Part shown: piece by piece, positions 1 to 11,699 of the stretch
Layout of the letters: every line of letters starts with the position of its first letter
Numbering within the stretch: the first letter of the stretch is position 1
NCBI GenBank assembly: GCA_036426205.1
Contig: WSYH01000846.1
Location: forward strand, 1-64,000
Reading direction: 5' to 3'
Origin: Ascaphus truei
Taxonomy: Eukaryota > Chordata > Amphibia > Anura > Ascaphidae
Length of the DNA: 64,000 nucleotides
Translations under genes and position numbers: made by a program
Notes under the pieces: model-generated
Seen by the model: only the letters and a program-made list of their open reading frames with translations
Databases searched by the model: none
Told to the model about the DNA's origin: nothing

Positions 1-120
1 ATTTGCATGTGATTTCCCAGAATCCCTTGCTGCAGTGGAAGTGCTGTATGCTGGGTGATAATGGGGAAAAGCGGGGTTGCAGACCTGCCTAAGACATGCA
101 GATGAGCATACAGTTGTATT

Positions 121-155
<35 letters not shown>

Positions 156-636
156 TGAGTTAAGTTATGGTGAGTAATAAAAGTGACAAAAACCCTCCAC
201 AGGAAAGCAAATATGCAAATATAGCTTGCAGACCTGCCTAAGACATGCAGATGAGCATACAGCTATATTTGCATATATATATATATAAATATATGTTTTA
301 TTTTGCGCCTGTTTTTTTTTTTTTGCTTGCCCATTCATTGCCATAGTGACAAACCATGCCCATGTTATATTTGCCACTGTGCCAATCAATTGGTTTATTG
401 CCATTTTTTTTATTTTGAATAAAATGTAATGTATTTTATTTGGTACTTGTTTTTTTATTGGTTGATTACCCATTCATTGCTATAGTCATAAACCATGGAC
501 ATATTATGGTGAATTCCACTATCTTACGAGTATCTGCTGTGCTACCTCTCTCATAGAGATAGTGGATCAAGAAACACTGACCCTACATTTACCGCAGAGT
601 CATAGCTGTTCTATTCAGTGAAAGTAATTTAGGACA
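1..636. repeat. AT-rich leader with (TA)n microsatellites
   Basis: AT-rich DNA with two (TA)n runs, near 125-155 and 274-294. An imperfect duplication places the same 'gacctgcctaagacatgcag' start and 'gatgagcatacag' text at about 83 and 231, each followed by a TA tract. A second short duplication ('cattcattgc.atagt') sits near 333 and 472. No coding frame longer than about 100 codons is convincing; the one across 165-473 is low complexity. Nothing else seen. Confidence 0.6.
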
Positions 637-638
637 TA

Positions 639-986
639 CAGACAACGAGTATTCTAAAGCTTGCCTTAAACTAGCCCGGTTACATGCTGGGAACATGCTG
701 GGTGTAACCTGGCTAGTTTAAGGCAAGTTTGGCATTTCTGCATTGACTAATGACCCATCGGATTAACACAGCAGGGGTCCCTGGCGGTCCCATTCAGTTT
801 GAATGGGACTGCCATGGACCCCCACTGTTAATCTGAAGGGCCATTAATCAATGCAGAAATGCCTTTAACTTGCCTTAAACTAGACCCAGCATGTACCCAG
901 CATGTACCCAGCATGTACCCAGCATGTACCTGGGTCTTTTTGGCGATTGCCACTGGTTTGTGTTAGAATAACTGTCGGCACTACAG
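639..986. mobile_element. TA-target MITE, family 2 (copy 1, diverged)
   Basis: A non-coding, largely palindromic element flanked by TA on both sides (637-638 and 987-988). Its inner TIR text 'TATTCTAA' / 'TTAGAATA' and its body (CTAGTTTAAGGCA; CATTTCTGCATTGA; CCCATTCAGTTTGAATGGGA) match the copies at 25305-25638 and 46341-46697. The outermost bases have drifted from the CAGTAGAGGC consensus. A short repeat, (CCCAGCATGTA)n, is expanded near 886-930. The TA duplication and lack of coding fit a Tc1/mariner-type non-autonomous element; the superfamily is inferred from the target site only. Confidence 0.75.
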
Positions 987-1258
987 TACAAGTATCTCCA
1001 TTTTGCTAGCTACGCTACCCTCCAATCAGGCGGTCTCGTCTGCAGTCCCACTACAATTTTTAGTTCGACATTTACCCTCATTTTCAGTTTGCTATATGAT
1101 TTAGCATTTACCCTTGTGCATAAACCACATGACACACCCACTCTCTCATTCAGTCTATGTCCGTATTGTGCAGAGGTAATAGTCCTTTGTACTGAACTCG
1201 GACTGCTTTACTGCAGGCAATTTATACAGGACACACCCCTTGAGAGGTTGTTACGCTG

Positions 1259-2062
1259 TGCTCACCACGGACAAGGAGGGACCCCGAAACTGAGGTGAGA
1301 GAGGTAACAACTGCACCCACAGCTACGGGGACACGCCTGGAAAGTGGAAAATAGGCATCTGGAACTGTCTGGGAGTATAAGATAAGTAAGATACTCGCCA
1401 GACGAAAAGGGAGGTTCCAGAAGATAGTTGGTACCGAGAGCCTGGGGATAGGTTGGAATCCGCAAGCCGCGGTGAAGGGTCGGAGAGTTCAGGAAGTCAG
1501 GGTACAGGCCAAGGGTCAAAGTCCAGAGCGGGTCCACAGCCAAGCCAGTTCGGTACACAAGGGATCACTAGAAAAGACAAAGAGACAAGGAACTGAGAAA
1601 GGCATGACCGTGGGTAACACAAGTCACACAAAGCTATGCTCAGCCAAAGAAGGAATGGCTGAGCAAGGTATAAATAGGAGGAAGGCCCAATAGGAAGAGG
1701 GGGAGTGACAAGGGAGCGGCCCCAGGGAAGATAGGAATTGGTGGGGAGATAATTACCACAGCTGCTCTTGATGCGAGGCTTGTGAGCAGTGCATGCGCAT
1801 CAGGCGTGTGCGCCATGCGGGAGAGATACTCGCGGCCTGAGCTGGGGGCGGGAACTCCTCCTGAGGGAGGACGTGAAAGTCCTCGATCGTGCGAGCGCAT
1901 GTGCGCGTTCAGTAGCCACCGCGGGAAGCGGAGGGGAAGGAAGATCACGCCCGTGGCGGCGAGGGAGCAGGACCGGAGCATGGGTAGGTAAAGTCGCGGG
2001 GGGAACCCCCTTAGGGAGGTGTGTTCCCCCGGACCTTACAGAGGTCTTAGTACCATTCTTCT
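1259..2062 (+). promoter_or_regulatory. GC-rich stretch with TATA box, LTR-like
   Basis: GC- and CpG-rich sequence with a clear TATAAATA at 1669-1676 in a 'GGTATAAATAGGAGG' context, followed by a purine-rich leader. Several short ORFs overlap on both strands, none with a recognisable domain. It directly abuts the 3' tail of the CR1/L2-type LINE at about 2064. It may be a solo LTR or another repeat promoter, but no terminal repeats or target duplication were found. Function unassigned. Confidence 0.3.
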
Positions 2063-2210
2063 AAAGGCTACATATTTACATAGTAGATGAGGTTGATAAA
2101 AGACGTACGTCCATCAAGTTCAACCTATGCTAAATTTAGACAAAAGATACTTTATCCTATATCTACACTTACTTATTAATGCAGAGGAAGGCAAACAAAA
2201 AACTCCAGAG

Positions 2211-3255
2211 TCATATCATCCAATGATATCTCATAAGGGGAAAAATAAATTCCTTCCTGACTCCAAGGATTGGCAATCGGATTAATCCCTGGATCAATAT
2301 CCTTCCCATGTATACTTGTTTGGTATATCCCTGTCTACCTTTCCTATCTAAAAAGATGTCCAACCTTTTTTTTAACAAATCAATTGTATCTGCCATCACA
2401 GTCTCCATGGGTAATGAATTCCACATTTTAACTGCCCTTACTGTAAAGAACACTTTACTTTGTTACTGGTGAAATTTACTTTCCTCCAACCTTAAGGGAT
2501 GACTCTGAGTCCTTTGTACTGCCCGTGTGATGAATAGTTATTTTGAAAGCACTTTGTATTTTCCCTGAGTATTTGTATAAAGTTATCATATCCCCACTCA
2601 GATGCCTCTTTTCTAATGTAAATAAATCTAATTTAGCTAGCCTCTCCTCATAAGTTAGTTTGTCCATCCCCTTTATTAATTTTGTTCTCTGCACTCTCTC
2701 TAGTCCCATAATGTATTTTCTTAGGATTGGTGCCCAACATTGTACTCTATATTCAAGGTGTGGTCTTACTAATGCTTTGTAAAGGGGCCTAATTATGTTT
2801 ACTTCCCTTCCATCCATTGCTCGTTTGATGCAAGATAAGATCTTGTTTGCCTTTGCAGCTACTGCATGACTATGGGCACTATTGCTAAGCCTGCTGTCTA
2901 CATGCACTCCTAAATCCTTCTCCATGAAGAATTCCCCCAATGTATCCCCATTTAATTTGTAATTCGCCTTTTTATTCTTGCATCCCAAATGCATAACCTT
3001 ACATTTATCTGTATTAAACCTCCTCTGCCATTAACATGCCAACGTTTCCAGTCTCTCCAAGTCCTTTGAAGAGAAATTACATCCTGCTCTGATTCTATTA
3101 CCTTACACATTTTAGTATCTTCAGCAAAGATGGAGACTTTGCTCTCAACCCCAACCTCAAGGTCATTAATAAACAAGTTAAAAGCATGGGTCCCAGTACC
3201 GATCCCTGAGGTACTCCACTCACGACTTTAGCCCAACCTGAAAAAGTTCCATTTA
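2211..3255 (-). pseudogene. CR1/L2-type LINE RT, thumb and C-terminus
   Basis: The 3' third of the LINE ORF2, read right to left in at least three frames. It begins at 'NGTFSGWAKVVSGVPQGSVLGPM' (an RT core block), passes 'IFAEDTKMCKVI', where the catalytic FADD reads FAED (plus-strand position about 3135), and ends in the family's C-terminal text: 'LVRPHLEY.VQ.W', 'LERVQRTKLIKGM', 'RRL.GDMI..YK' and 'FFTVRAVKMWNSLP'. The FADD change alone would abolish polymerisation, and frameshifts near 2460, 2990 and 3180 confirm a pseudogene. The 45.4-kb plus-strand copy shares the last ~80 codons and the tail. Confidence 0.88.
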
Positions 3256-3652
3256 CTGCACCGACACACTTTATTCGAGCAAATACCCGGTATGTACCTG
3301 GCAGATACCTGGAATGCGCCACTCCTCACCTCTGACAAGCCCCGTTGCATTTGCCTTCCCAGCCTGGGTTCATGCCTGGCTGACGGGCGGCTGATCTGTT
3401 AAATGATAATGATTAGGATTTAATAGGCTGCAATGCTTCGCGTGTCTACCAGATGGCATAAATTCATGAATTGTAATGCAGTATATATATATATACTGTG
3501 CAGTATTGCAGCCAGCAGGAATAAAATGCTTCAATCCCTGCTTGGAAAATAACTCAATGCACTCGGGCAGAAAACAGTCACAAACCTCAATACACCCGGG
3601 TATACCCGAATTCGTGGGACTAGCCAAGCTCGAATAAAGTGTGTCGCCAGTG
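3256..3652. mobile_element. TA-target MITE, family 1 (copy a)
   Basis: A 397-bp non-coding element flanked by TA (3254-3255, 3653-3654). The ends are imperfect inverted repeats: CTGCACCGACACACTTTATT on the left, CACTGGCGACACACTTTATT on the complementary right. Removing it with one TA restores the LINE reading frame as 'SVVINGTFSGW', so the insertion site is known to the base. The body contains a central TATATATATA and an EcoRI-type GAATTC near one end. A ~97-codon open frame inside is shared by other copies only because the DNA is shared. Confidence 0.92.
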
Positions 3653-4023
3653 TATGACAACACTCTGTTGTCTGTTCTTTAACCAGTTTTCAATCCAGGT
3701 GCATATATTATTACTGAGTCCAATTTTCTTTATTTTGTAAACCTACCTCTTGTGTGAAACCGTATCAAAAGCCTTTACAAAATCTACGTAGACCACATCA
3801 ACTGCATTACCCTGGTCTAAATTCCTATTTACCTTCTCAAAGAAACATATAAGGTTAGTTTGGCATGATCTATCCTTCATAAAACCATGCTGACTATTAC
3901 TAATAATTTTGTTTTCCATTAGGTATTCCTGAATATTATCCCGTATTAAACCTTCAAGTAGTTTCCCCACTATTGAAGTCAGGCTTACAGGTATGTAATT
4001 CCCTGTGTTGTGATATAGCTTCC
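3653..4023 (-). pseudogene. CR1/L2-type LINE RT, fingers/palm
   Basis: Minus-strand segment between the MITE and the L1 insertion. It reads 'NYIPVSLTSIVGKLLEGLI', 'SQHGFMKDRSCQTNL' and 'VDVVYVDFVKAFDTVSHKR', i.e. RT blocks including the first catalytic aspartate (VDFVKAFD). The preceding residues ('FKKGARS') lie 9.2 kb away at about 13.19 kb, because the L1 is inserted between them. The left copy of the L1 target duplication, GATATAGCTTCC, is at 4012-4023. Confidence 0.88.
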
Positions 4024-4299
4024 TTTTTTTTTTTTTAACTCTTTTTTTTATTGGAAAAATATAAGCGAGAATACAGAGTTTTCATCTGCACATTACTGAA
4101 ATTAGGACAGTTTCCAATAAACATTTTAACATTAAAAGAATAAAAAAAACAAGGGGGGGAGGGAGGGAGACAGATGGGGAGGGAGAAGCGGGAGGGGGAG
4201 AAGGGGGAGGGAGGGGGGGGATAGGACGGGGCCCTAATGGATTGGGCCTAGGCCAGCCACTGGGGGTCGGGACTCCAGCCACTGTTCCCAAGTTTTTTG

Positions 4300-5678
4300 G
4301 AACTGCGGCATTTTTTTATGGAGCATCGCTGTTAGTCTCTCCATAGTCATAGCAGTGTTGATCCTTTAAACAACTGTACCTCTAGTTAGGGCTTTTATTT
4401 GCTTCCAAGTCGCTGCGGCCGAGCATCTGGCGGCTGTGAAGATCGAGGAGATCAGTCTGCCCGTTGACGTGGGGATGTTTTCAATAGATTTACCGAGCAG
4501 GTCAGCGGGTCTAAGGAGATCTTTAGACCCGTGGTCTCATGTATTCATTTTTGAATCATGGACCAATATCTCTGAATCTCTGGACATCACCACCAAATGT
4601 GGGCCATGTCCACCTTTTGACCACATCCCCTCCAGCATAGGTTTGGTGTGCCAGGGAAGATCTGGCTCAGCCTAGTCGGGGTTAGGTACCACTGGAATAG
4701 GATTTTGTATATATTTTCTTTAGTGATTGTACAAATAGAGGTTTTAGTTGCCGATTCCCAAACATCCTTCCAGTCATCTGTGTCAATTGTCAGGTTTAAG
4801 TCCGCGGACCACTTTTGCATATATTTATGGGTTGTGGGATCCGCTGTCAGCTCCAACCCCCTGTAGATCTCGGAGAGCAACCCCCTCTGGTAGCTGCCCT
4901 TGATACAGAGGGATTCGAATTTGGTTAGTGTGGGGAATTTGGCATTTTGGGAGAGCGAAAAGAGAAAGTTTGCAGGTATTTAAATAAATGGAGATCCTGG
5001 GTCTGGAATTTATGCCGGAGCTCCTGGAAGGTGAAGGGCTGTCCCTTCTTCAGCAGATCTGCAACCAGCCTGATGTTCAGGTCATGAAATTGACCAAATT
5101 GTCTTTGCGAACACCCTGGCTGGAAATGTGGGTTTCCAAAGATGGGGTAAGTTGAGAGGGGGATGCCAATAGGCCATACTTCCCTTTATTTTTGAGCCAT
5201 ATATACCACGTACATCTCATTGATCCTAGGTCAAATTTCCTAGGGATTTCCTCCCTGCCCCCCTGGGACCAGAGGGACACGGGGAGGGGGAGGGGGGCCG
5301 GGTAATGGGATTCTATTGAAAGCCAGCATGAGGAGGCCGGGTCATAATTCCAAGCTACAGCGTGCCTCAGCTGTGCCGCTTGGTAATACTTGATCACATC
5401 AGAGACCCCAAGCCCTCCCTTCGTTTTGGGGATAGCATTACCGACTTCGGGACCCTTGGTCTTCCGTTTTTCCAGATGAATTGGAAAATGTGGAACTCGA
5501 TGTTCTTAAGAGCTGGAAGTGTAACGGCTATGGGGAGGGTTTAGAAGAGATAGAGAAGTCTCAGGAGGATGTTCATTTTGATTGAAACTATTCTTCCAAA
5601 CCAAAAGATTTGGAGTTTGCTCCAAGACTCAAGGTCTTTTTTAATCTGGTCGAATAGGGGGGGGGGGGAAATTGTACT
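4300..5678 (-). pseudogene. L1 ORF2 C-terminal domain
   Basis: The 3' portion of L1 ORF2. 'MQKWSADLNLTID..DW' and 'KENIYKILFQWYLTPTRL' lead to a cysteine-rich zinc segment 'CWRGCGQKVDMAHIWW' (about 4590-4660), the signature that closes L1 ORF2. The last codons read '..KTWEQWLESRPPVAG' near 4280, after which a C-rich 3' UTR and poly(A) follow. Upstream, frames at 5077-5397 and 5541-5756 keep L1-like text but are frameshifted. Non-functional. Confidence 0.8.
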
Positions 5679-5692
5679 GATATGCTGTAGGG

Positions 5693-6927
5693 AAAAAGAG
5701 GATACCGGCGCCACAAAGAATAATGGAAAGTCCAAACCATAGGGTGTACAGTCCAAATGGAGTCCTAATATAGCTGGTGATGAAGGAATCTCATATCAAC
5801 GAAGTGCAATATGTGGAAAAAACAAAAAAACTAATTATGGTGCAGTATGCCAATCACTGATAGCTAAAATATTGACAGACTAACAACACAAGACAAACAG
5901 GACAAACAAACGAAAACACACTAGCAAGGCTCAATAATAATATGACAAAGCTAATTTATTACTGGATACTAGGAGAGTTAAGAATATAACACACATCCGG
6001 AGGGGTAAAAGTGAAACCCTACTCACAAGATGCTAGACAAATACAGGCAACAAGCTGGAATCGTGCTGGTGGGCTTCCAAGATGGCGACCGGAGCGCTCT
6101 CACTGGCGTCCCCATGTGACAGGGGTGGAAGGTGAGTCACACGAATGACGGGATTTCCGGGCAGATGTGACGTCGCGCCACACGATAATCCCAATGCTGA
6201 CGTTCCTCCTTCGCTTATCTTCCACGGCTACACCACGGCTCCACTTGCTGAACTGCAATCTACTCCACGGGCCAGACAAGGCTCTAAAAACAATCAAATC
6301 TTCCCGACGCGTTTCGTGCGCATGCGCGCACTTCTTCAAGGGATGTCAAACATTCGTGTGACTCACCTTCCACCCCTGTCACGTGGGGACGCCAGTGAGA
6401 GCGCTCCGGTCGCCATCTTGGAAGCCCACCAGCACGATTCCAGCTTGTTGCCTGTATTTGTCTAACATCTTGTGAGTAGAGTTTCACTTTTACCCCTCCG
6501 GATGCGTGTTATATTCTTAACTCTCCTAGTATCCAGTAATAAATTAGCTTTGTCATATTATTATTGTGCCTTGCTAGTGTGTTTTCGTTTGTTTGTCCTG
6601 TTTGTCTTGTGTTGTTAGTCTGTCAATATTTTAGCTATCAGTGATTGGCATACTGCACCATAATTTGTTTTTTTGTTTTTTCCACATATTGCACTTCGTT
6701 GATATGAGATTCCTTCATCACCAGCTATATTAGGACTCCATTTGGACTGTACACCCTATGGTTTTGACTTTTTCCATTATTCTTTGTGGCGCCGGTTTCC
6801 TCTTTTTTCCTATGTTCCCTGACTGACTGTACTGTCAGTTTTTACCTGGCTGCCAGTGTTTTTTCCACTATATTAAGTGTATTATTTATTATTTGTAGCG
6901 CTGTTTTACACTGTCTTTTTTGTAATT
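5693..6927. mobile_element. Penelope-derived foldback in L1 ORF2
   Basis: A non-coding inverted repeat: left arm about 5693-6146, spacer 6147-6348, right arm 6349-6810, then a plus-sense 3' tail ending 'TAGCGCTGTTTTACAC..TTTTTTG'. It is flanked by an imperfect 14-bp duplication, GATATGCTGTAGGG (5679-5692) and GATATACTGTAGGG (6928-6941). The longer minus-sense part holds a hammerhead-like motif. The structure (5'-truncated sense copy plus inverted upstream piece) and the AGCGC..TTTTT end match the coding Penelope copies in this window, so I read it as a Penelope terminal-repeat insertion. This is inference; it has no RT of its own. Confidence 0.75.
6302..6343 (-). ncRNA. Hammerhead-type ribozyme motif, core C3 to U
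   Basis: Minus-strand reading: stem I TCCC, core TTGAAGA (C3 changed to T), extra A, hairpin GTGCGC-GCAT-GCGCAC (six perfect pairs), GAAA, self-complementary ACGCGT, H17 = C, stem I GGGA. All four stem I pairs form. The C3 change is expected to impair cleavage, so this is probably a decayed ribozyme. Confidence 0.75.
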
Positions 6928-6941
6928 GATATACTGTAGGG

Positions 6942-8483
6942 ACCTATATGAATTTGAGATTTTAACCCCAAGATATTTAATATTGGTTGTACTCCATTTA
7001 TATTTATAATTATGCTGTAGCAGTTTCCACGTCAGCTCTGGGAGAGTTAGGTTGAGAGCTTCTGACATATCCATATTGACTTTGTACTGTAGTCTGAAAT
7101 TGTTCCGAATTGGTCTAGTAATTTTTGGAGGTTGGGGAGGGATATATGGGGGCTGGTGAGGATCAGTATTACGTCGTCGGCAAACAGAGAGTTTTTATAC
7201 TCTGTTTCAGCAATCATAACCCCTTTTATACTTGTTTAGTCTCTAACTTTAGCCACAAGAGGTTAAATTGATAAGGCGAATAATAAAGGGGATAATGGAC
7301 AGCCCTGCCTGGTTCCGTTATTAATTTGTATCGGATCTGATAATCTGCCTGGGAGCTTAATGTGTGCCGTGGTGTTTTGGTAAAGGGCTCTGACTCCTTG
7401 GAGATTGGGCCACTGAAGCCAAATTTCAGCAATGTTTGATCTAGGTAGGACCATTTGATTCTGTCAAATGCTTTTTCAGCGTCGAGACTTAGAATCATGG
7501 TCCTAGTACCAGTGAGACAAACATGGTCAATCATATACACAATTTTGCGGGTATTGTCAGAGGCCTGCCTTCCTGACACAAAGCCTACTTGATCAATGTG
7601 AATACTGTAAGTCGAGGGAGAATTGGGTTGAGCCTGTTTGCTAAGATCTTGCTGTAGATCTTGAGATCCGTGTTGAGAAGGGAAATTGGTCTATAATTCC
7701 CGCACATCAATGGATCTCTACCTTCCTTGTGGATGATGGCTAAATTTGCAGAGGAGATTGTAGAGGGAATCAGCTCGTCTGCCAGAAAGGAGTTAAACAT
7801 ATCGAGCAGATAGGGGGTTAGAGTTGGCATGAATGTTTTATAGTAAATATTGGAAAAACTGTCAGGGCCGGGTGTTTTGGATAATTTGAGGGATTTAATG
7901 GCTCAGCTAGCTCTTATTGGGAGATCTGTTTATTTAGGCCCTCTAGCTCCTCTTCAGAGAGAGAGAGGGAAGATTACATTGCACAAGGTATTGCACTATT
8001 GTCTCGGGATTGATGGGTTCTCGGTCTGGGGGATGTAGATTGTATAAGTCCGAGTAAAATTTTAGCAAATTCTTGGGCTATCTCATTCTCTATATAGGTG
8101 ACCTGTCCATTTTTAGTGCGAATTTTGGAGATTTGGGATTTAATCCGGGCTCCTTTAAGTTTAGTAGCTAGTAGTCTGTCTGCTTTGTTGCCCTTGTCGA
8201 AATACTTTTGGTTGGTCCACCTCAGCGATCTCTCCACCTCTTCGAGTTGGGTTTGCTTTAGATCTGCTCTAGCTTGGGATAGCAATTTTAGGACCTTTTT
8301 GGAGGGGTTAGCTTTATAATTTTATCTGTGAGTTCATTCTGCAACTTTAGTTTCATTTTTTTCTTATAGGAGGCAATAGAGATAGGTCTCCTCTTATCGA
8401 AGCTTTGTGAGCTTCCCATAATATTGCTGGGGCTGAGACTGAACCCTTGTTTATTTGGAAAAAATGGAGAGCTTTTGTCTGAT
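6942..8483 (-). pseudogene. L1 ORF2 reverse transcriptase
   Basis: Minus-strand L1 RT in several frames. In order it reads 'IHKEGRDPLMCGNYRPISLLNTDLKIYSKILANRL' (7.59-7.83 kb), '[14 protein letters not shown]' (first catalytic Asp), '[17 protein letters not shown]' and 'SLFADDVILIL', with FADD intact at plus-strand 7173-7184. 'INKGS..APAILWEAHKASIRG' lies just upstream of RT, at 8.4 kb. Frameshifts around 7.26, 7.58 and 7.83 kb make it a pseudogene although the catalytic motifs survive. Confidence 0.85.
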
Positions 8484-8486
8484 AAT

Positions 8487-8877
8487 GGGGCTTATGCAGA
8501 GAGGAACGTTAAAAAAGTTTAAAATGGCTGTAAAATAGTCACAGATTTGCCGTTAGTGAAAGTGTTATGCAGAGAACGTCGTTAACTAATTTCGGCAAAA
8601 AACTGCAAATTGCCAACTTTTCCTGGCTATTTGAAACTCGCCATACTAATGCACATATTGGCGTGTTCCAGCGATTCGGAGCTTCTGGAATACCACGCTA
8701 TATTAGCATGGCGAGTTTCAGGTTCTCGCCACGAGTTTGGCGAGTTTTACAGCTCTGAAAATTTTTCAGAGCACTTTTAAAAATCGCGCCATTTTCTCCC
8801 GAGTTTAAGGATTTCTGGCTAGTTTTTTCGCCAGAAGATGGCGCTATTTCCTTATCTATGCTCTCTGCATGAGCCCC
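8487..8877. mobile_element. MITE with GGGGCTTATGCAGAGAG termini
   Basis: A 391-bp non-coding insertion in L1 ORF2. The ends are GGGGCTTATGCAGAGAG and the complement of GGGGCTCATGCAGAGAG. Flanks are AAT (8484-8486) and AAT (8878-8880), a 3-bp duplication; removing one copy joins L1 text across the site. The body has several short inverted blocks built on GGCGAGTTT / AAACTCGCC. A 3-bp duplication with G-rich termini suggests a PIF/Harbinger-like MITE; the family is inferred. Confidence 0.72.
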
Positions 8878-8880
8878 AAT

Positions 8881-9476
8881 ATTCTTTGTTTTGGGGCAAT
8901 TAAGCAGGGAGTCATTCAGTTTCCAATTGTATGAGTTGCTTTTGACGAAGGGAAGAGAGAGGGTGAGTTCGACAGGGGCGTGATCAGACCAGGTAATTGG
9001 GCCAATGTTCGAGTGTGAGGATGTTTGGAGAATATTTTTGGTACCTAGAAAGTAGTCGATCCTGGAATAGGACTGATGGGGGGCAGTAAAAATATGTGTA
9101 GTCCCTCTGACCTTGGTGCTGAGCCCTCCATATATCTGTTAAAGAGAAACTCTCCATGATGTCTCTAAAGTACTTTGCCTTTTTTTGAGACTGGGAAGAG
9201 AGGGGCATAGATGGCGTTGTTGACCTGTCTAGGATAGGTGAGGCTGCCATATTAAAATCTCCGGCTATGATTGTCGAGATGAGGGATTGTGGATCTATGT
9301 CTTCTAGGAAATTAGGGTGATGAGGGACCCAGATAGGGTACCTTGGAGGATCAGATATCTCCCATCAAGGTCTGGGGTGGCTTTTGCGAGGGAGAAGGGG
9401 ATATTGTTTTTAATTAGTATGGCCACTCCTCTTTTTTTATTTGGAGAGGAGGCATAGAATGCTTGAGGGAATATAC
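8881..9476 (-). pseudogene. L1 ORF2 endonuclease domain
   Basis: The apurinic-type endonuclease part of L1 ORF2 on the minus strand: 'SIFPQAFYASSPNKKRGVAILI' (9.47-9.41 kb), 'GDFNMAASP' (9.27-9.24 kb, the catalytic GDFN motif) and 'FSLTDIWRAQHQGQRDYTY' (about 9.13 kb). The first ~40 residues of the domain were separated from this stretch by a second L1 insertion at 9477. Internal stops and frameshifts mean no intact enzyme. Confidence 0.82.
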
Positions 9477-10150
9477 TTTTTTTTTATTTTTTTGGTTTTC
9501 AAGGAGGGTTACAGGCAACATTCCAAAACGTTTACAAGAGGTGTGTTTACAACACATTGTACATACAGTAAGGCAGTCAATCTTTCAGAACCTAGACAGG
9601 GAAGCTTGCAGAAAACAAACCGGGACAGTAACTCCTCCTTATTTTAAAAAAGAAAAATGAGGATAGTGTAGAACAGGTAGAGAAAGAGAAAAAGAAAAGG
9701 GTGAGAATGGGGGGGGGGGGAGACGGAGGGAGAGGGGGGGGAGAGGTAGTACACGATCTGGAGATGCGAGTGTTTTAATCTTAATTGTAGGGCCATAAGT
9801 CCAGACCTTGTTAAACCAGTCACAGCCTTGGTTCAGGAGGGCCGACAAGTATTCCGTCGATTTTAACCTAATTTGTTCGACGGAGAGGAGAAGGGGTGGA
9901 GGAGGGGGGGAAGAGGGTGGGTGGAGGGGGGGATGGGGTGGAGGAGAGGGGGGAGTGGGGGAGGGGTGGAGGATGGGGTGGAGGGGGGGAAGGGATGGAG
10001 GAGGGGGGGGAGGGGGGGAGGGGGTGGAGGGGAGTGGGGAAGAGAACTGGGAGAGGATGGAGGGGAAACGGGAGGAATGGGTTGACGGGGGGAGGGGAGG
10101 GGGAAGAGAACAGGGAGAGGGTGGAGGGGAAATGGGGGGAAGAGATGGGC
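9477..10150 (-). mobile_element. Second L1 3' end nested in the first L1
   Basis: A poly-T run at 9477-9492 (poly(A) on the minus strand) starts a 3' UTR-like stretch and a long G-rich plus-strand tract of (GGGTGGAGG..)n, 9700-10140. Between them is C-terminal text '..LLNQGCDWFNKVWTYGPTIKI', which has the shape of the L1 ORF2 terminus. The layout repeats that of the host L1 end at 4.02-4.3 kb. The 5' junction is uncertain; 10138-10165 has text loosely resembling the site at 9460 and may be a decayed target duplication. Confidence 0.55.
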
Positions 10151-10951
10151 CTTGTAGATGCTTAGAGATAGTATATATGACCTTCACCAAACGAAGTTCA
10201 CACTCGGTGATATGGGAAGTGCCAAGGAGGCCAGTGTCCGGGAAGGGTCCAACAGCCATGGGGCTTCACTCCTTCAACAGGTGAGAGCATAGTCACACAA
10301 GTCCTCTCCTGCTGGGCTTTTTGGGATGGAAGTTCCAACACTGTGGAGGTGTGGGCAGGAAAGGAGGTCGGGCACTCTTCAGACTCTAACTGGGGGGGCT
10401 GGACCGCTTCGGGCTTTCGGACGTCTCAGTTGGGCCTTTGCCATCGAAGACCTGGTCTAAGTTTATATCTATATGCGAGGAGGGGGAGGCTGTTGACCAG
10501 GGGTGTCTGAAATCCCGGAAAGAGCCCTCTTGGTGGTAAGATCTAGTGTAGAGCGGTCGGAGATGGAGGTGGGGAGGAGAGGGGGGGAAGAGGGGATCCT
10601 ATGCGTGGGCGAGCAGGGGGGGAGGAGTGAAGAGGGGGTGGGGGGAGAGGAGGTTGGTGGGAGGATGTGGGAAGGGGAGGGAGGGGCCCAGGTGTGGGTG
10701 TCTGTGCTTAAGGACTTTCTCGCCCGATGGGTTAGAGGTTTTGTAGCTTGCAAGGAGGGAAGATCACCTTCTTCTTTTCCTTCAGACATCCTCATCGGAT
10801 GGGAGATTAGAGGGGGAGGTTATGGCCTCCTCTGATTTGCTAGGCGTTCAGATTCTCTTGGGATCTCTGAGGCCTCAGGTCTTTCTAGGTCTCTGGGGGG
10901 CATCTCTCGGTCCCACAGAGGGGGGGGGGTTAGTCCCAGCAACTTCAAGAA

Positions 10952-11665
10952 CTATGGGGATTCTTCTGGTCTGGTGATGGAGTGGTAATGGCCATCCTTA
11001 AGAACGACAAGCTTGAAGGGGAAACCCCATATGTACTTGATGCCTTTCTCCCTAAGAATCGCTGTAAGGGGCCTCATCACCATGCGTCTATCGATGGTGA
11101 CTTTGGAGAGGTCGCCAAAGATCTGGATTGGGTTATTATACATCTGGAGGTCCTTTAGCCCTCTACTGGCAGACATAATTTTTTCTTTAGCAGAGTAGGT
11201 GTGCAGTTTGACTATTATGTCTCTGCGGCAATTCGGATCTGCCGACCTGGGGGCTAGTGCGCGATGTGCTCTGTCCATCCAAAAGTCGTGGTCTGACAGG
11301 TCCGGTACCAGGGTCAGGAAGGTTCTGCGGAGGTAGTCCTGGAGGGCGTCTGGAGAAACAGACTCAGGAATATTTCTTATGCGCAGGTTCTGTCTGCACT
11401 CTCTGTTCTCCTGATCCTCCAGGGCGTCCTTGAGCTCGTTCACGGCGTGGCCTAGCCTGACCACCTCATCCTCTGCGTTGGACTGGGTCAGGAGTACTTC
11501 CCCCATTTTGGTCTGTAGTTCATCTGTGCGGGTAGTAAGGCCACTTATGTCCGCTCTCAGACCTTCGAGTGCGGTAGTTATACAGTATACTGCTGGAATC
11601 CCTTCCGCATCTTTTGGAAGAGAGATTCAAAAATCCCTTCCCCAGACCCTGCGCCGGCAGTTCTA
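10952..11665 (-). pseudogene. L1 ORF1 (RNA-binding protein)
   Basis: A 184-codon open frame at 10952-11506 with residual frame upstream. It starts in a coiled-coil-like segment ('LTQSNAEDEVVRLGHAVNELKDALEDQENRE'), enters the RRM with 'RRQNLRIRNIPE'-type text ('CRQNLRIRNIPESV'), and continues through 'FWMDRAHRALAPR' and 'RDIIVKLHTYSAKEKIM' to the C-terminal domain 'GIKYIWGFPFKL'. L1 ORF1p is normally about 300-340 aa, so the N-terminal coiled coil is truncated here by shifts near 11.5 kb. It binds L1 RNA as a trimer in the family; here it is a relic. Confidence 0.85.
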
Positions 11666-11699
11666 GGTCAGGGAAGCTCTGATCAGCTCCCGCTTCAGC

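Noticed and set aside
3370..3663. A ~97-codon ORF recurring at 23078-23296, 26821-27120 and 61734-62048 with a conserved protein
   Set aside because: It is the MITE family 1 body read in one frame. The conservation is that of the DNA repeat; the ORF crosses the TIRs into unrelated flanks and has no domain.
9639..10284. Overlapping 206- and 158-codon ORFs (Pro/Ser-rich and Gly/Glu-rich)
   Set aside because: They arise from the G-rich/C-rich strand bias in an L1 3' UTR-like tract; no stable domain.
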